Numbered from the stretch's first letter, positions 10,319-20,569 are shown. The stretch: DNA of 64,000 nucleotides from Diploptera punctata (GCA_030220185.1 JASPKZ010003844.1:124001-188000), one strand, 5' to 3'. Notes: generated by a model not told the origin, from the sequence alone. Translations and numbers: made by a program.

Positions 10319-10630
10319 TGGCCAGGATACAAGCTGCTGAAATGAGATTCCTCAGACCAATAGCGGGATATCAAAGAACAGACAAAAGCATAACACAGAA
10401 ATAAGACAACAACTAAAAATAGAAGAACTAAACTCAACAATAGAGAAATACAGAACAAACTGGAAAGAACACTTGGCAAGGATGACTGAGAATAGAATAC
10501 CAAAAGCAGCATACAACTATTCACCACGAGGAAGAAGAAGCTTGGGAAGACCAAGGAAAAGATGGAAAGAGCAGCAATTTGGAGCCGGAACAGGCTAGTA
10601 AATAAGCCTAAACCGTGAAGAAGAAGAAGG
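10319..10630 (+). pseudogene. LINE-b 3' end with (GAA)n tail
   Basis: The plus strand reads RIQAAEMRFLRPIAGYQR, then EKYRTNWKEHLARMTENR, SPRGRRSLGRPRKRWKEQQ and AGTG-stop. A short UTR ends in (GAA)n at about 10617-10628. The peptide is nearly the same as that at 56756-57030. One frameshift lies near 10385. The copy begins abruptly at the edge of the tandem duplication. Confidence 0.8.
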
Positions 10631-10684
10631 GATGGCTAGTTATAGGATGGGTTATCGTTTGTGAAAACTATGTCCTGTTGGAAA

Positions 10685-10800
10685 AATTCAATCCTGATCG
10701 GCCTCGTGATCAGTGTTCTTGATTACAGAAAAAGAACCAGGGGTTCGATTCTTGGACTTAGATATGCTGATTATTTTCCTATGAAGAGAATTCAGGATTC
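10685..10800 (+). mobile_element. tRNA-like SINE fragment
   Basis: GGCCTCGTGATCAGTG is followed 35 bp later by the B-box-like GGGGTTCGATTCTTGG. The layout resembles SINE-L at 59022 (CCTCATGGGCTGGAGGTCAG then GGGTTCGATTCCTGG). The body is not conserved enough to be sure. Confidence 0.4.
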
Positions 10801-11199
10801 CATCAAGATTAGGCGTGGGTACTTGTCTTTGTGTATTACAGTACGCCTATATGTAAAGAGAAAAATGTACTTAAACCAAAAGTAAAATATACGGACACGG
10901 AAAAAATAGTAGATTGATTTTACTTTTATAGATCTAATTAAAGTCCTCTTTAACTCATTCATATTTAACATCCTAGTATAAAATAATATTCAGACCTTCA
11001 CTCTTGTGTTTAAGTGAAGGTCCAACAAACTGGCAAACAAGGCTTGTTGAAACTTAATTGAAGTTCATAATATTAATGTGGTTGTCATGATTCGGTCAAT
11101 TGATATATACAGTATAAATACACATTTTAAAGAGGAGTCCTTGACCCTAAACTTATGTCATTCCACTCGGCAAAGTTTTAGCAAGGCTCACAATACTGA
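10801..11199. other. No recognisable feature
   Basis: AT-rich sequence. One small inverted pair (TTCACTCTTGTG / AAGTGAAGG) has no clear meaning. Confidence 0.4.
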
Positions 11200-11202
11200 T
11201 TA

Positions 11203-11768
11203 CACTGGTCAACATGATTTTTGTCTCATGAGTACCAATAGTTGTACTTAATGCAGTTTTTTTATCGTGTTTTCAAATATGTATTCGGAATTTCTCCATC
11301 ACCCACAGGTTTTTATTTCAATTTCAATTAATAAACGTTTTTTCGTCCATTTGCCCATTGTAAAATAAAACCAAATGAGCTAACTCAGGAGATTTCAGCT
11401 ATGGAAAAGAGATATCAAGGCAAATAGAATCCTAATATGCTGGCCGATTATTGTTGGACCATCAAGACAGGCGAAATATAGCAGAAAATCGTAATTTCTT
11501 ACTTTCTAGGTGAGTCCAAATGTTCGAATATTGTGTAGTTACGAATGTAGAAAATATTAAAGTGTTTGAAATTATAATTTTCTGTCTCTCGGAAACTTGC
11601 GCAATGGAGAAAAACTGATATATTTGAATTCGGGAGTGGTAGACAAGGCCTTAAGGCCTTAACTCTGCCAGGTAAAATAAAGCTATTATTATTATTATTA
11701 AAAAAAGCTATCAGAATCACATATTTTTCTTTCTGAGACAAAATGAAAGTATTTTTTGTTGCTCAGTG
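11203..11768 (+). mobile_element. Family N TIR element, copy 1
   Basis: It begins CACTGGTCAACATGATTTTTG and ends TGTTGCTCAGTG, an imperfect terminal inverted repeat. The flanks are TTA (11200-11202) and TTG (11769-11771), close to the TWA duplications of the other copies. Internal words such as GCTGGCCGATTATTG and GGCGAAATATAGCAG are shared with copies 2-4. It contains a 64-bp LINE end at 11637-11700. It lacks an intact transposase, so it is non-autonomous. Confidence 0.75.
11637..11700 (+). mobile_element. Minimal LINE 3' end inserted in family N copy 1
   Basis: GGCCTTAACTCTGCCAGG, then AAAATAAAGC and (TTA)n, is the same LINE 3' end seen at 2262-2296 and 22055-22100. Copy 2 of family N lacks it at the same place, so it is an insertion of only about 64 bp. 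Confidence 0.65.
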
Positions 11769-11771
11769 TTG

Positions 11772-12500
11772 ACAGCGTACAACCGCCTGATCACAACTCT
11801 ACACATTCATTCACGCTTAAACATACGCTCACCATATTAATTTTACATGAGTAGTAGTAGTAGGCTAGGGGCCTTCTAGGCCTGTCTGGAATGGAGTAGT
11901 AGTAGTAGTAGTAGTCCTGGTCACTCTACTGGGAAGCATAGGACCTTGATAAAAGCTCGCCAACGCACTGTGTTGTTTGCCAACGCCAACAATTGAGCAT
12001 TCCGACTTGTTTTCATCTTGGTTTCTTTGATAAGAGAGTTAAAAAAGTTCAGGTTATCAGCCTACAGCTTCCGATTCTGATGCTGGGGCTGCCATCCTGG
12101 CATCCGGACCCGCTGCCTCAGTTCTTGAGGTAGAGTACCGGCATTTCCTCACCTAATTACTAGCTATTGGTACCCTGCCAATGCTCGGTTAGGCTGATTG
12201 CATTGGTAAAACCAACGGGCGATGGGGTCGCCATATCCCTATGCCACATTTTACGTAAACGCTGCAAAAATAACATTTTGAGTGTTCAGAGGAAAAGAAA
12301 AAAAAAGTTCCTTTTTATTTTTGAAAATTATACACACGTGACATCTAGTATGAAAATATGAAATTGACAGTCTGATACCAGTATGAATTTTAAAATATGT
12401 AAGGAGAAGGAAGCTCTTAAAAATGAATTCTGCATTTTTTTTTTGTAAAAGAGCCCTACGAAATTATTTGATAAATACTTCTTGACTTCTTGAAAGATAT
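11772..12500. other. Unclassified region
   Basis: It holds short (GTA)n runs at 11850-11915, a CTAGGGGCCTTCTAGGCCTG word (11866) like a SINE-G end, and GC-richer sequence at 11930-12260 that I could not assign. No intact frame is supported. Confidence 0.4.
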
Positions 12501-12504
12501 ATTG

Positions 12505-12790
12505 ATCCCGGTGGTTCCTTGCCACTGGCCCGAGGGCCGCGGGTTCAAATCCCGTCAGAGCCGATGGAATTTTTAGGATGAAAAAATCCAAGGGATAGAT
12601 ATTCCGGCAGGGACTTTCAGTCGCGGATCCCGAATCTGAATAATTTTGAGTTCATAAAAGGACCTCAAGTCTAAATTAGGGACTCTGAGCTACTTGCCAC
12701 TTGCTGACATCTTAGCCTAACTGTATTAACTTGGTTCAGTAGTTTCCGCAATGGTTCACCCTTGATCAGGCGGGTAAGTCTTCAGATTTA
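12505..12790 (+). mobile_element. SINE-H, diverged copy
   Basis: The B-box region GCGGGTTCAAATCCCG lies at about 12540-12555. The family H body follows: GATGGAATTTTTAGGATG, AAAAATCCAAGG, GGGACTTTCAG, GGATCCCGAATCTGAA. The same order occurs at 27750 and 40955. The A-box half is poorly preserved (GGTTCCTTGCCACTGG). Confidence 0.7.
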
Positions 12791-12944
12791 TACTTCTTAT
12801 TAAAATTGGCAATTTATTGTAATATTTAACATTTCTTCAAAAATAAAATCTTCAGTTCTAAAGCAATATTTTTATTTGTTCAGCAAAATACGAGTAAATA
12901 TTCTATCAAAATCACCAGCGTTACTTCACTTCAAAAAAATCAAT

Positions 12945-13245
12945 GGCGCGACAGGCCACATGTGTTAATCACAGAGGTAGACAATCATCCAGGCAGTGTA
13001 GGGGTGACATGTGGTCAGCATGTCGAGTCCCCAACCGTTATAGCTGGTTTTCTCAACCTGGAACCGCTACTTATTATAGCTACCCAAATGCCTCACGATG
13101 CTGGGTGGGCACCGGTCCCATAGACCTACTGGCCGAAATTCCATGAGAAAATTTCTTCCTCATAGAGACTCGATCAAGCGCAAGTCCCGTAGCTCTGCGC
13201 CAAGGCTTCTTGCATCGACTGCGGCGTGGGGCTATTTCACTTCAA
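12945..13245 (-). mobile_element. SINE-G, copy 1
   Basis: On the minus strand the tRNA-like head (GCGCAGAGCTACGGGACTTG, then CGAGTCTC) leads into AAATTTTCTCATGGAATTTC, GGGACCGGTGCCCACCC, GAGAAAACCAGCTATAACGG and GACCACATGTCACCCC. The family recurs at 14975, 19645, 24295 and 31150. The head resembles a class II (Leu/Ser-type) tRNA. Confidence 0.75.
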
Positions 13246-13532
13246 AGTTTGTCATTTATTTTTCTTAAAGGTAGCGTACTTAATATGGTCATCCATTTGA
13301 CAGATTTCAAGAACACTCAAAATATCTATAAAAGTTTAATATTTAATATTTAGATAACCCTGTATCATAGAATCCTCTGCGAAATGCTTCTTTTTAAGTT
13401 TTCCAGAAAAAAAAGGACAGATTTTTTAAACGCTTCTAAAGTAATCTGCATACATTCCTTAATCTGGGCCAGACATTTTCCCTCAGGAGTGAAAGAGACT
13501 TGTATCATAAATACTGTTACAAAGTTAAATCT

Positions 13533-14238
13533 TACTTACTTACTCACTGGCACTATCGAACCCGTAGGTCCATGGCCGCGCGGACATTATTTCTCCATAC
13601 ATCCCTATCCTGAGCTAATGCTTTCCAATAATTCCCTGTATAATCTACTTTCCTCAAACCACAGTTAATGTTATTCTCCCACCTCATTCTTGGTCTACCA
13701 ACTCGACGTTTTCCCTCTGGTTTTCCTACAAGAAGCTTCCATGCACGTCTTTCATTCCCCATTCGTGCCACATGTCCTCCCCATCACAGTCTACGAGACT
13801 TAACTGTTCTTATTATATTTGGCTTCCTATGAAGACCATGTAGTTCATTGTTATGTAGTCTTTTCCATTCACCTGTCTGTTCATCTCTCTTTGGTCCAAA
13901 AATTGTCCTAAGTACTTTATTCTCAAATACTCGTAATCTCCTTTCCTCTCTTAAAGTAAGAGTCCATGTTTCACATCCATATAATAGTAGAATAATAGTT
14001 TTATATATTTTCAGTTTAACGTTTTTGAAAGGAGTTGGGACATCAATAGTCTCTGTAATGCATAATAGCACGCATTTCCAGAATTGAGCCTACGTTTAAT
14101 TTCCTTGTGCATCGCATTCCTATTTGTGATTATTGTTCCTAAGTATTTGAATTCAGCCACTTCCTCAAAATTTCCCTAATTTGTCATTAGCTGTCCTTTT
14201 TCATTATATAATGTATTCCTACGTGTGACCATATATTT
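13533..14238 (-). pseudogene. LINE-a, 5'-truncated, with 10-bp target duplication
   Basis: AGTTAAATCT flanks the copy at 13523-13532 and 14239-14248. A (GTAA)n tail lies at the 13533 side. Minus-strand frames read YKTIILLLYGCETWTLTLREE, FGPKRDEQTGEWKRLH, ARMGNERRAWKLLVGKPEG, then GRPRMRWENNIN and LRVR-stop. A stop or frameshift near 13775 splits the frame. It holds only the region after the RT catalytic core. Confidence 0.85.
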
Positions 14239-14249
14239 AGTTAAATCTA

Positions 14250-14970
14250 GATAAGTATATTATAGATTTAAAAAGTAGTTCAAGAGATGGCAAGGGTAAA
14301 CTTAATATTAGGGAATCAGCCCCATGTCATAAAGGTTTTTGGAATGTTAGAGAACGTGGAGTATAAAAAGATCCCTTGAAAAATTCGTATGCGTAGAGTT
14401 CACCCAGAACGGAGAATGAGGGAAATTTCTCAACGAAGAATTCCATAATTTGTATCACTATCTTAATATTGTAAGGTTTGTTATGTCTAGGAGACTGGTC
14501 ATGTAACTCAAATGGGTGGCAATAGAAATACTTTAAAATTAACCCTTGGGAAGAAAACCAGTATGAAGTTCTAAGCACAGGTGGGAGAATAATATTCGGA
14601 TGGATCTTGGATACTGGATACGGGAGATATGAAATGGATGCACTAGTACGAGATAGGGACCTACAGTGTGACATAGTAAATGCGGTATTGCAGCTAAGGG
14701 TCCGTTAACCCATATACGAGTAGTTAGGCAATGAATTAGTAGAGCTTCCTCTGACATTGCAATTAGCTTCCGAAATGAAATATACGTTAAATTCACGAAA
14801 CAAACAATCTAGAATTTCCATCTGTACTATGGTAAGTATTTTTCATTGGTTTCTGTCAAAATTATTATTTTATTATTATTGTTGGTTTGTACTTTCAGAA
14901 GAATAAGATTTTTTACTTTTTATTTATTCTTTGAAAGAAGCTTGATTCCTACATTGTTTTTAATCTTACT
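14250..14970. other. No recognisable feature
   Basis: Mixed-composition sequence with no motif or window-internal match that I could find. Confidence 0.45.
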
Positions 14971-14974
14971 CATC

Positions 14975-15250
14975 CCGCTGCATAGCCGAGTGGTTTAAGG
15001 CACCATGCCTTGGTGTAGAGGTACCGTACTTGCGCTGGTTCGAGTTTCCACGGAAAAATAAATTTTCTCATGGAATTTCGTCCTGATGGCAATAAATAAG
15101 TAACGGCGTGCTATTGAGAAAACCAGCTATTAGTCCTTGGGGTCCCTACATGCTGACCACATGTTACCCCTATAGTGCAGTGTGATTGACGCGTGTGGAT
15201 GTGAGTCCAGCAGCCGACTGGTATGGTCAAAGGCTTCCAGGTCTAACGTG
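14975..15250 (+). mobile_element. SINE-G, copy 2, best tRNA-like head
   Basis: The A-box region GCATAGCCGAGTGGTTTAAGG and the B-box region GCTGGTTCGAGTTTCC give a clear tRNA-Leu/Ser-like head (14978-15050). The body shares AATTTTCTCATGGAATTTCG, GAGAAAACCAGCTAT and GACCACATGTTACCCC with the other copies. Beyond it lies GTGTGGATGTGAGTCC, not seen in copy 3. Confidence 0.75.
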
Positions 15251-15363
15251 CCATGGATTTATCTGTCAATAACCTACATCTAAATTTTATAGATAACTAG
15301 CTAATACCCGGCGCTGCTAAACCTAAATCAATTAAATGTGTTTCTATGTTTAGTTGAATAAGT

Positions 15364-15814
15364 CCTCTTCACTTCCTGGATTAGGCATTAGTTGCCTGTT
15401 CCGTCTTCACTAATAGATCTAACACCATCTCTTCCGAGGACGTCCGACATCTCTTCTTTCTCTCGGAAAATAATGTAAGATTTTATTTGGTAATCTACAT
15501 TCTTCCATTCTTTCTACTGAATCGTGTTGTTAAATGTCTTTTTTTTTATGGAGTAAATCTGCAGTTCTTCACGGATATCCTCGTTTCTTATCTGGTCCAT
15601 TCTAGTGCATCCTTTTTACTTTCTTGTTTGGTAGTGATAATCCCATACAAAAGGACAGGGACCGCCATTGTTTTATAAAATTTTAATTTTGTTTGTTTAT
15701 GGGCTTTATTTTTCAATGTTATATTTATTGTGCCACAAATAGCTTGAAACTGATGAGTTTTATATTCAATATATTTATCATACCCATAGCTGATATTCAT
15801 CTTAAATATTTAAA
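15364..15814 (-). pseudogene. LINE-b-like insertion inside the Helitron
   Basis: The flanking words GTTGAATAAGT (15353-15363) and GTGGAATAAGT (15815-15825) form an 11-bp duplication with one mismatch. Minus-strand frames include KLKFYKTMAVPVLLYG and, after frameshifts, a degraded C-terminal region ending near 15370. It fits a 5'-truncated LINE that entered an existing Helitron. Confidence 0.65.
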
Positions 15815-16383
15815 GTGGAATAAGTAAAAAGAAAAATAATTATAAATTTATATCGTAATTATTTTCAGATACCCCGTGCTGATTACCCGGCGTTGCCCGG
15901 GAATCTACTTATCCCGATGTTCTTGGCATAAATGAGCTGAAAGACAAAAATGGTTATTGAGAGTTATCCGTAAAATAATTCCCGCCGTGCGCTGCTACAC
16001 TTGCCCGGGAATCTAGTCATCCCAATCTTCTTGGCATCAATGAGCTGAAATATACAAATGGTTGTTATGAATTATCCGTAAAAAATAGACATATGCAGTC
16101 GCGGACTTTTTTGTAGATTTTTTTTTTTGAGATATTCAATTCTGTGTATATTAATTTGGTGTGTATGTTATGGTTTAGGCAGCGTAAATCATTTAAACGT
16201 CCAAAAAGTTCCGAAAACATGTTTTCGCTACCAGGCGATTTTTAAGGGTGAAGGAGTTGAGTATTACAACTCTCTTATAGCCTAAAACCTTCCCAGGACA
16301 CTCCTGCACATTTTACAAAAGCCCCATCACAATCGGATGAATGGATAGTAATGCATAAAGGACAAACAGACATACATCCATTC

Positions 16384-16386
<3 letters not shown>

Positions 16387-16415
<29 letters not shown>
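16387..16415. repeat. (TA)n microsatellite at Helitron 5' end
   Basis: TA array lying between the Helitron 5' end and a LINE-a tail fragment. Confidence 0.9.
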
Positions 16416-16417
<2 letters not shown>

Positions 16418-16420
<3 letters not shown>

Positions 16421-16520
16421 GATTGGAAAGCATTAGCTCAGGATAGGGATGTATGGAGAGCTTATGTCCGCGCGGCCATGAACCTACGGGTTCGATAGTG
16501 CCAGTAAGTAAGTAAGTAAG

Positions 16521-16522
<2 letters not shown>
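16418..16522 (+). pseudogene. LINE-a terminal fragment with (GTAA)n tail
   Basis: Codons for NDWKALAQDRDVW and AYVRAAMNLRVR-stop are followed by GTGCCA and a (GTAA)n tail. It is only about 105 bp long, among the shortest LINE-a copies here. The tail runs into another (TA)n array. Confidence 0.8.

Positions 16523-16565
<43 letters not shown>
16523..16565. repeat. (TA)n microsatellite
   Basis: TA array directly after the LINE-a (GTAA)n tail. Confidence 0.95.
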
Positions 16566-16568
<3 letters not shown>

Positions 16569-16839
16569 GAGAGCTACCAGGATGAGGAAAAAAAAAACTT
16601 CTAAATTTAATAATTGTATAGTGTCCACATTTAGGATACATTAAGAACATAGATTTAGCCTCTAGCTGTTTGAACAGGACTTTCTAGCTGATTTAACATT
16701 CATGGGTGTGGGGTCGACAACTCTTCATCCCAGTGCCCCTGACCCCGAGGAGTCTCACGAGATTCGTGACTTGAGTTTTCACTTAATCGTGAGCACCAAT
16801 TTGTCATCTGCATCATTAACTGCAGCTCTGATGCAAATT

Positions 16840-17030
16840 TCCAAGATTCTGCACATAATCATTATGTCAATGTCTATTAGTTTTCTCTAGCAGTATATTT
16901 AAGCAAAATGGCTCTGTTGCAATCCAAGGTACTTCCCCTTAAGAGATATCTAAGTTAATTACCTATATTGCACCAGTATTGTGGTTTTCGCAATTTCCTT
17001 GCTTCCGAGGTAAATTAAATATAATATTGT
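16840..17030 (+). repeat. Family S, copy 2
   Basis: It aligns with 8383-8545 over about 170 bp (ATTTAAGCAAAATGGCTCTG, CCCCTTAAGAGATATCTAAG, TTGTGGTTTTCGCAATTTCC). The coding-like frame is broken here (RYFPLRDI-stop). Confidence 0.5.
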
Positions 17031-17060
17031 ATTTAAATTATGATTTGAACCATAGAGCTC

Positions 17061-17529
17061 TTTCTTGTGCTTTTAAATATCCTTTTGATTGTTCCACATA
17101 TATAATTAAATTTATTAAGTTTGTTAAATAGATCTTCATTTTTAAAATAGGAGATTTCATAACCCAGGTATTTAAAATGGTTCACTTGTCCAGAATTATT
17201 TTAGCTCTTACGTTATCTGATCCCTTAAAAGCTAGGATTTTCGTTTTACTTATTGATATTTTGAAATTATATTTCTGTATAAATAACATTATAAATATAT
17301 AATATAATTTCAAAATATCAATAAGTAAAACGAAAATCCTAGCTTTTAAGGGATCAGATACCGTAAGAGCTAAAATAATTCTGGAGGGGAAACCCATTGA
17401 ACAAGTGAACCATTTTAAATACCTGGGTTATGAAATCTCCTATTTTAAAAACGAAGATCTATTTAACAAACGTAATAAATTTAATTATATATGTGGAACA
17501 ATCAAAAGGATATTTAAAAGCACAAGAAA
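17061..17529. repeat. LINE palindrome, arms about 212 and 228 bp
   Basis: The left arm (17061-17272) is the reverse complement of the right arm (17302-17529), with a 29-bp spacer. The left arm lacks 16 bp (GGGGAAACCCATTGAA) that the right arm carries at about 17386-17401. Otherwise they differ at only a few positions. The transcript would fold into a long hairpin. The right arm continues into a LINE-b coding region and the left arm does not. Confidence 0.9.
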
Positions 17530-17900
17530 AGAAACAAAACTAAAATTTTATAAAGTAGTGGTAGTCCCCTTACTATTGTATGGTAATGAATTTTGGGTTT
17601 TAACTAAAAGAGAAGAGAAAATCATAGAAGCAGCTGAAATGAGATTTCTGAGAAGTGTGGCTGGTTGCAAACTTCTAGATAAGAGAAGAAGTGAAGATAT
17701 TAGAAATGAGCTAAATATCTTTAAACTGTTAGATAGAATAAAATAATCTAGAAAAAATGGAAAGAACATGTTCAAAGAATGGAAGATGATCGCATTCCCA
17801 AAATTATACTTAAATACAAGCCAAAAGGACGCAGGAATGTTGGTAGACAGAAGAAGAGATGGATCCAACTTTTGAATTAGAAACTATGAGACCGGAACAA
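17302..17900 (+). pseudogene. LINE-b, region after the RT core to near the 3' end
   Basis: Plus-strand frames read ISISKTKILAFKGSD, then NHFKYLGYEISYFKNED, KLKFYKVVVVPLLLYGNE, EAAEMRFLRSVAGCKLLD and ELNIFKLLDRIK-stop. Shifted frames then read KEHVQRMEDDR and PKGRRNVGRQKKRW, with at least one frameshift at about 17745. RT catalytic motifs are not included. It is related to the LINE-b copy at 56216. Confidence 0.8.
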
Positions 17901-17904
17901 GCCA

Positions 17905-18340
17905 TATGGGATTAATCCGTGATTGTTGATGATGTTGATGATGACCATAGATCTCTAGTTTTACAGTTAATGATCTACCATAGAATAAGACACATCTCTC
18001 AGACTAGAACAAAACTAATTTCTCTCTCATCTTGGTTCAAGGGATATATCTCAGCAATTCATTGGAGTAGCATATTAAGTTGGGTCATTTATCTCTCCTC
18101 TTCCACTAAGATACTATGAAAATCTAAAAGGCAAAGTTACTCCACTACAGGTTTTAGGAGCTACTTGCGGTAGTAGTCGGTTCCCATATTTTTAGACAAT
18201 CGACACCATATATCAACCGTTTTTACCCCAGAACAAATGTCTGGAACTCATTTCAATACGAATTTGACCAAGTACGCTACATTGTGTACTCCGATGAGTA
18301 ACTACATAATCTATAGGCCTATAATTTACTTGGTATGTAA
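17905..18340. other. No recognisable feature
   Basis: No supported gene or repeat in this stretch. Confidence 0.45.
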
Positions 18341-18344
18341 GATT

Positions 18345-18450
18345 ACTAAATCTATGAGGTTAGGATGGACAGATCAAGTATCTAGAATGGGTAACGGTAG
18401 AAACACTTCAGAAATTTTACTGGAAAACCTTTAGGGGGGAATAAAAAATT
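18345..18450 (+). pseudogene. Small LINE-a-like remnant
   Basis: SMRLGWTDQVSRMGNGR resembles RRLRWAGHVARMGNER of LINE-a, followed by a decayed LLENL. It is too short to define boundaries. Confidence 0.45.
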
Positions 18451-18957
18451 ACAAATACAAAGAATATATGTGTGAGGTGATTATTTTAAATATATTTGAT
18501 AACATAATTACGTTACAACGATTGAAAATTGAGATAGGAATTTAAAAATTAATTCGAAAACAATTGAAATTCTTGAATGTACAACAGGCATTTCTTATTA
18601 CGTAAATTATCATTATTTGTAATAAAAATATTGACATGTAGGCCTACCTATCCAAAATCGATATAGAAAGACCCCCAAAATATGCTTAGAATGAAGAAGG
18701 TCATGTCAATTTCAAGATAAAATGATAAAAGTAATATAGGCCTATCTAGAATATGTGAAAATAAAATATTAATCATTGTATAAACTCCCAGTTACGATTA
18801 TTATATGTGCAATCACGCATTGTAATATAACTTAAAACAGTTGAATAAATGAAGACTGAATGTGCAAAAAAAAATTGGTACCGGTAGGTTCATATGTTTA
18901 CAAATTGTAAGTATTGATATATATGAACTTCCTATTTATGTCCATGTAATTTATAAT

Positions 18958-19543
18958 GACTATTTAACTCATGCCACAAATGCTAGTCAATGACCAATCA
19001 CGTTTCAATGAATGTTGTTTTACAACCAATGACAGTCGTGTTTCACCTCGATCTTTATCGATTTCTCTTTATCAACTCCTGCCTTTGTGATAAAGAAAGC
19101 TCCTCCTTTTTAATGTTCCGAACAGGTCAAAGCATTATTTTTCTCCAACAAATACATTGAATGCAAATAATGAAAATATTCCTTGATTTTACTGAGTTGT
19201 TTACTAAAAAAATAAATTAATAACCCGTAATGTTGATTATGATATATAGTTTGATGTGTTTCATTATTTCTCCACTTGGGTGCACTCTTACAATATTGTG
19301 ATCTTATTTGGAAATAAATAATATGATCAAGCAGCAGTGAATGAACATAACCTCACATTTCTGATTTGTTTTCAAACATCGCCGTTTACATTAAATATAC
19401 CTATAAATATTTTAAAATAACTATAGTTAAACAATGATTTGTGAGTAAACTGCTTAATTTTATTCGTTAAATAGTCCTAACAAATTCCACTCTTGATTTC
19501 CAATTTATCGATAATTTGGAAATCACTCGTGGCATTACTTATG
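18958..19543 (-). mobile_element. Family P repeat, copy 1 (internally shortened)
   Basis: It begins GACTATTTAAC and ends in the subterminal hairpin GATTTCCAATTTATCGATAA / TTTGGAAATC followed by GTGGCATTACTTAT. Against the copies at 20942 and 33790 it is inverted. It lacks the interior block with CACTATATATACAATCTGG. No coding frame was seen. I infer a non-autonomous DNA element. Confidence 0.7.
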
Positions 19544-19644
19544 ATTATTATCCTTGTAACATTGCTTACTATTGTACCTTGGTTATATGTTTGTGGAGTG
19601 GGCCTCTTTTGTGAATATTATAATATACCTATATGGTACTGTGT

Positions 19645-19883
19645 CCCGCGCGTAGCTGAGAGGTTTTAGGTATGAAGCTTTGGCGCAGAGCTACGGGACT
19701 TGCGCTGGTACGAGTCTCCATGGGGAAGAAATTTTCTCATGGTATTTCGGCCAGTATGGGACCGGTGCCCACCCAGCATCGTGAGGCATTCGGGTAGTTA
19801 CAACGCCTCCAGGTTGAGAAAACCAGCTATAACGGTGGGGGACTCGACATACTGACCACATGTCACCCCTACACTGACTGATG
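19645..19883 (+). mobile_element. SINE-G, copy 3
   Basis: Head: CGCGTAGCTGAGAGG (A-box-like) and GCTGGTACGAGTCTCC (B-box-like). Body: AAATTTTCTCATGGTATTTC, GGGACCGGTGCCCACCC, GAGAAAACCAGCTATAACGG and GACCACATGTCACCCC. It ends where a LINE-e 3' end begins. Confidence 0.75.
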
Positions 19884-20012
19884 ATGATAGACAATATTAA
19901 AATAAATGGTTTGAATGCAGATACAAAAAGGAAAGCTGAGTTAAGGAAAGAGTGGAGAATGCTAAGTTTGCAGTGAGGGACCTGCTCTTGAGCAGAACAC
20001 TATGAATGAAAA
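19884..20012 (+). pseudogene. LINE-e 3' end fragment
   Basis: GATAGACAATATTAAAATAA to GCAGTGAGGGACCTGC and TTGAGCAGAACACTATGAA matches the end of the long LINE-e at 52045-52170 almost word for word. It carries only the last residues of ORF2 and the 3' UTR. Confidence 0.75.
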
Positions 20013-20021
20013 AAATAGGCT

Positions 20022-20325
20022 ATATCCATCCATAGTAATTCTGACCGAGGACAGGTCTTTCACTGCAATCATAATATTTTCATGCTATGCTTTGCAGCTT
20101 TACTAGGGAATTTATAGGTGTGGTAGCTTCCCGTTGCTTTCCACGCCGCACCGGTGAAAAATAATGATGATAATGATGATGGCCGGATGATTTTCAGGGA
20201 CCGTTGGGCCCTAAGCTTCCTGACATTTGTCTTACAGGTGAGGAAAAACCCTGAAAAAAACTCACCCAGGAGACTGTCTCGACCGGGAATCGAACCCGGA
20301 TCCGCTACCTCGAGAACACAGCGGT
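20022..20325 (-). mobile_element. SINE-A, minus strand
   Basis: The minus strand gives the SINE-A order: head with GGGTTCGATTCCCGGTCG, TCACCTGTAAGACAAATG, GGAAGCTTAGGGCCC, then TAAATTCCCTAGTAAAGCTG, ATTGCAGTGAAAGACCTGTC and the tail. It adjoins a LINE-e tail fragment head to head. A (CT)n(TA)n array replaces the tRNA 5' edge. Confidence 0.8.
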
Positions 20326-20329
20326 GGAG

Positions 20330-20330
<1 letters not shown>

Positions 20331-20391
<61 letters not shown>
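20331..20391. repeat. (CT)n(TA)n compound microsatellite
   Basis: CT units followed by TA units at the SINE-A head. Confidence 0.95.
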
Positions 20392-20392
<1 letters not shown>

Positions 20393-20429
20393 CATGGGTT
20401 TATTTGGTTTATAAGGTTATAATGAGAGT

Positions 20430-20557
20430 CCCGGTGTGGATAGCAATGGAAAGCTACCATACCTATAATTCCCTAGTAAAGCTTGAAAAGCATTGCATGA
20501 AAATGCTATGATTGCAGTGAAAGACTTGCACTAGGACAGAACACTATAAATAAAAAA
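20430..20557 (+). mobile_element. SINE-A, 5'-truncated, with 11-bp target duplication
   Basis: ATAATGAGAGT flanks the copy at 20419-20429 and 20558-20568. The insert holds only the SINE-A body and tail (TAATTCCCTAGTAAAGCTTG, GATTGCAGTGAAAGACTTGC) ending in an A-rich stretch. The perfect duplication shows LINE-type integration. Confidence 0.85.
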
Positions 20558-20569
20558 ATAATGAGAGTA

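Larger units (their letters stand above)
15297..16417 (-). mobile_element. Helitron, minus strand, interrupted by a LINE
   Basis: On the minus strand the 3' end reads AGCGCCGGGTATTAGCTAG at 15297-15317, matching the Helitron at 3203. The 5' end is TC followed by a (TA)n run and AACGAATGGATG at 16417. Internal blocks match the 2545 element (GGCTATAAGAG, CACCCTTAAAAATCGCC). A second terminus-like word (GCAACGCCGGGTAATCAGC) occurs at 15878-15896. Removing the LINE insertion leaves about 660 bp. No replicase coding was seen. Confidence 0.7.

Noticed and set aside
10228..10554. 108-codon hydrophobic frame on the minus strand, like a membrane protein; repeated at 56786-57154
   Set aside because: It is antisense to the LINE-b C-terminal region; the purine-rich coding strand gives hydrophobic residues on the complement.
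12943..13146. Open frame ARQATCVNHRGRQSS... as a small protein
   Set aside because: It lies on the antisense strand of SINE-G; similar frames occur in other SINE-G copies by shared ancestry and not by coding selection.
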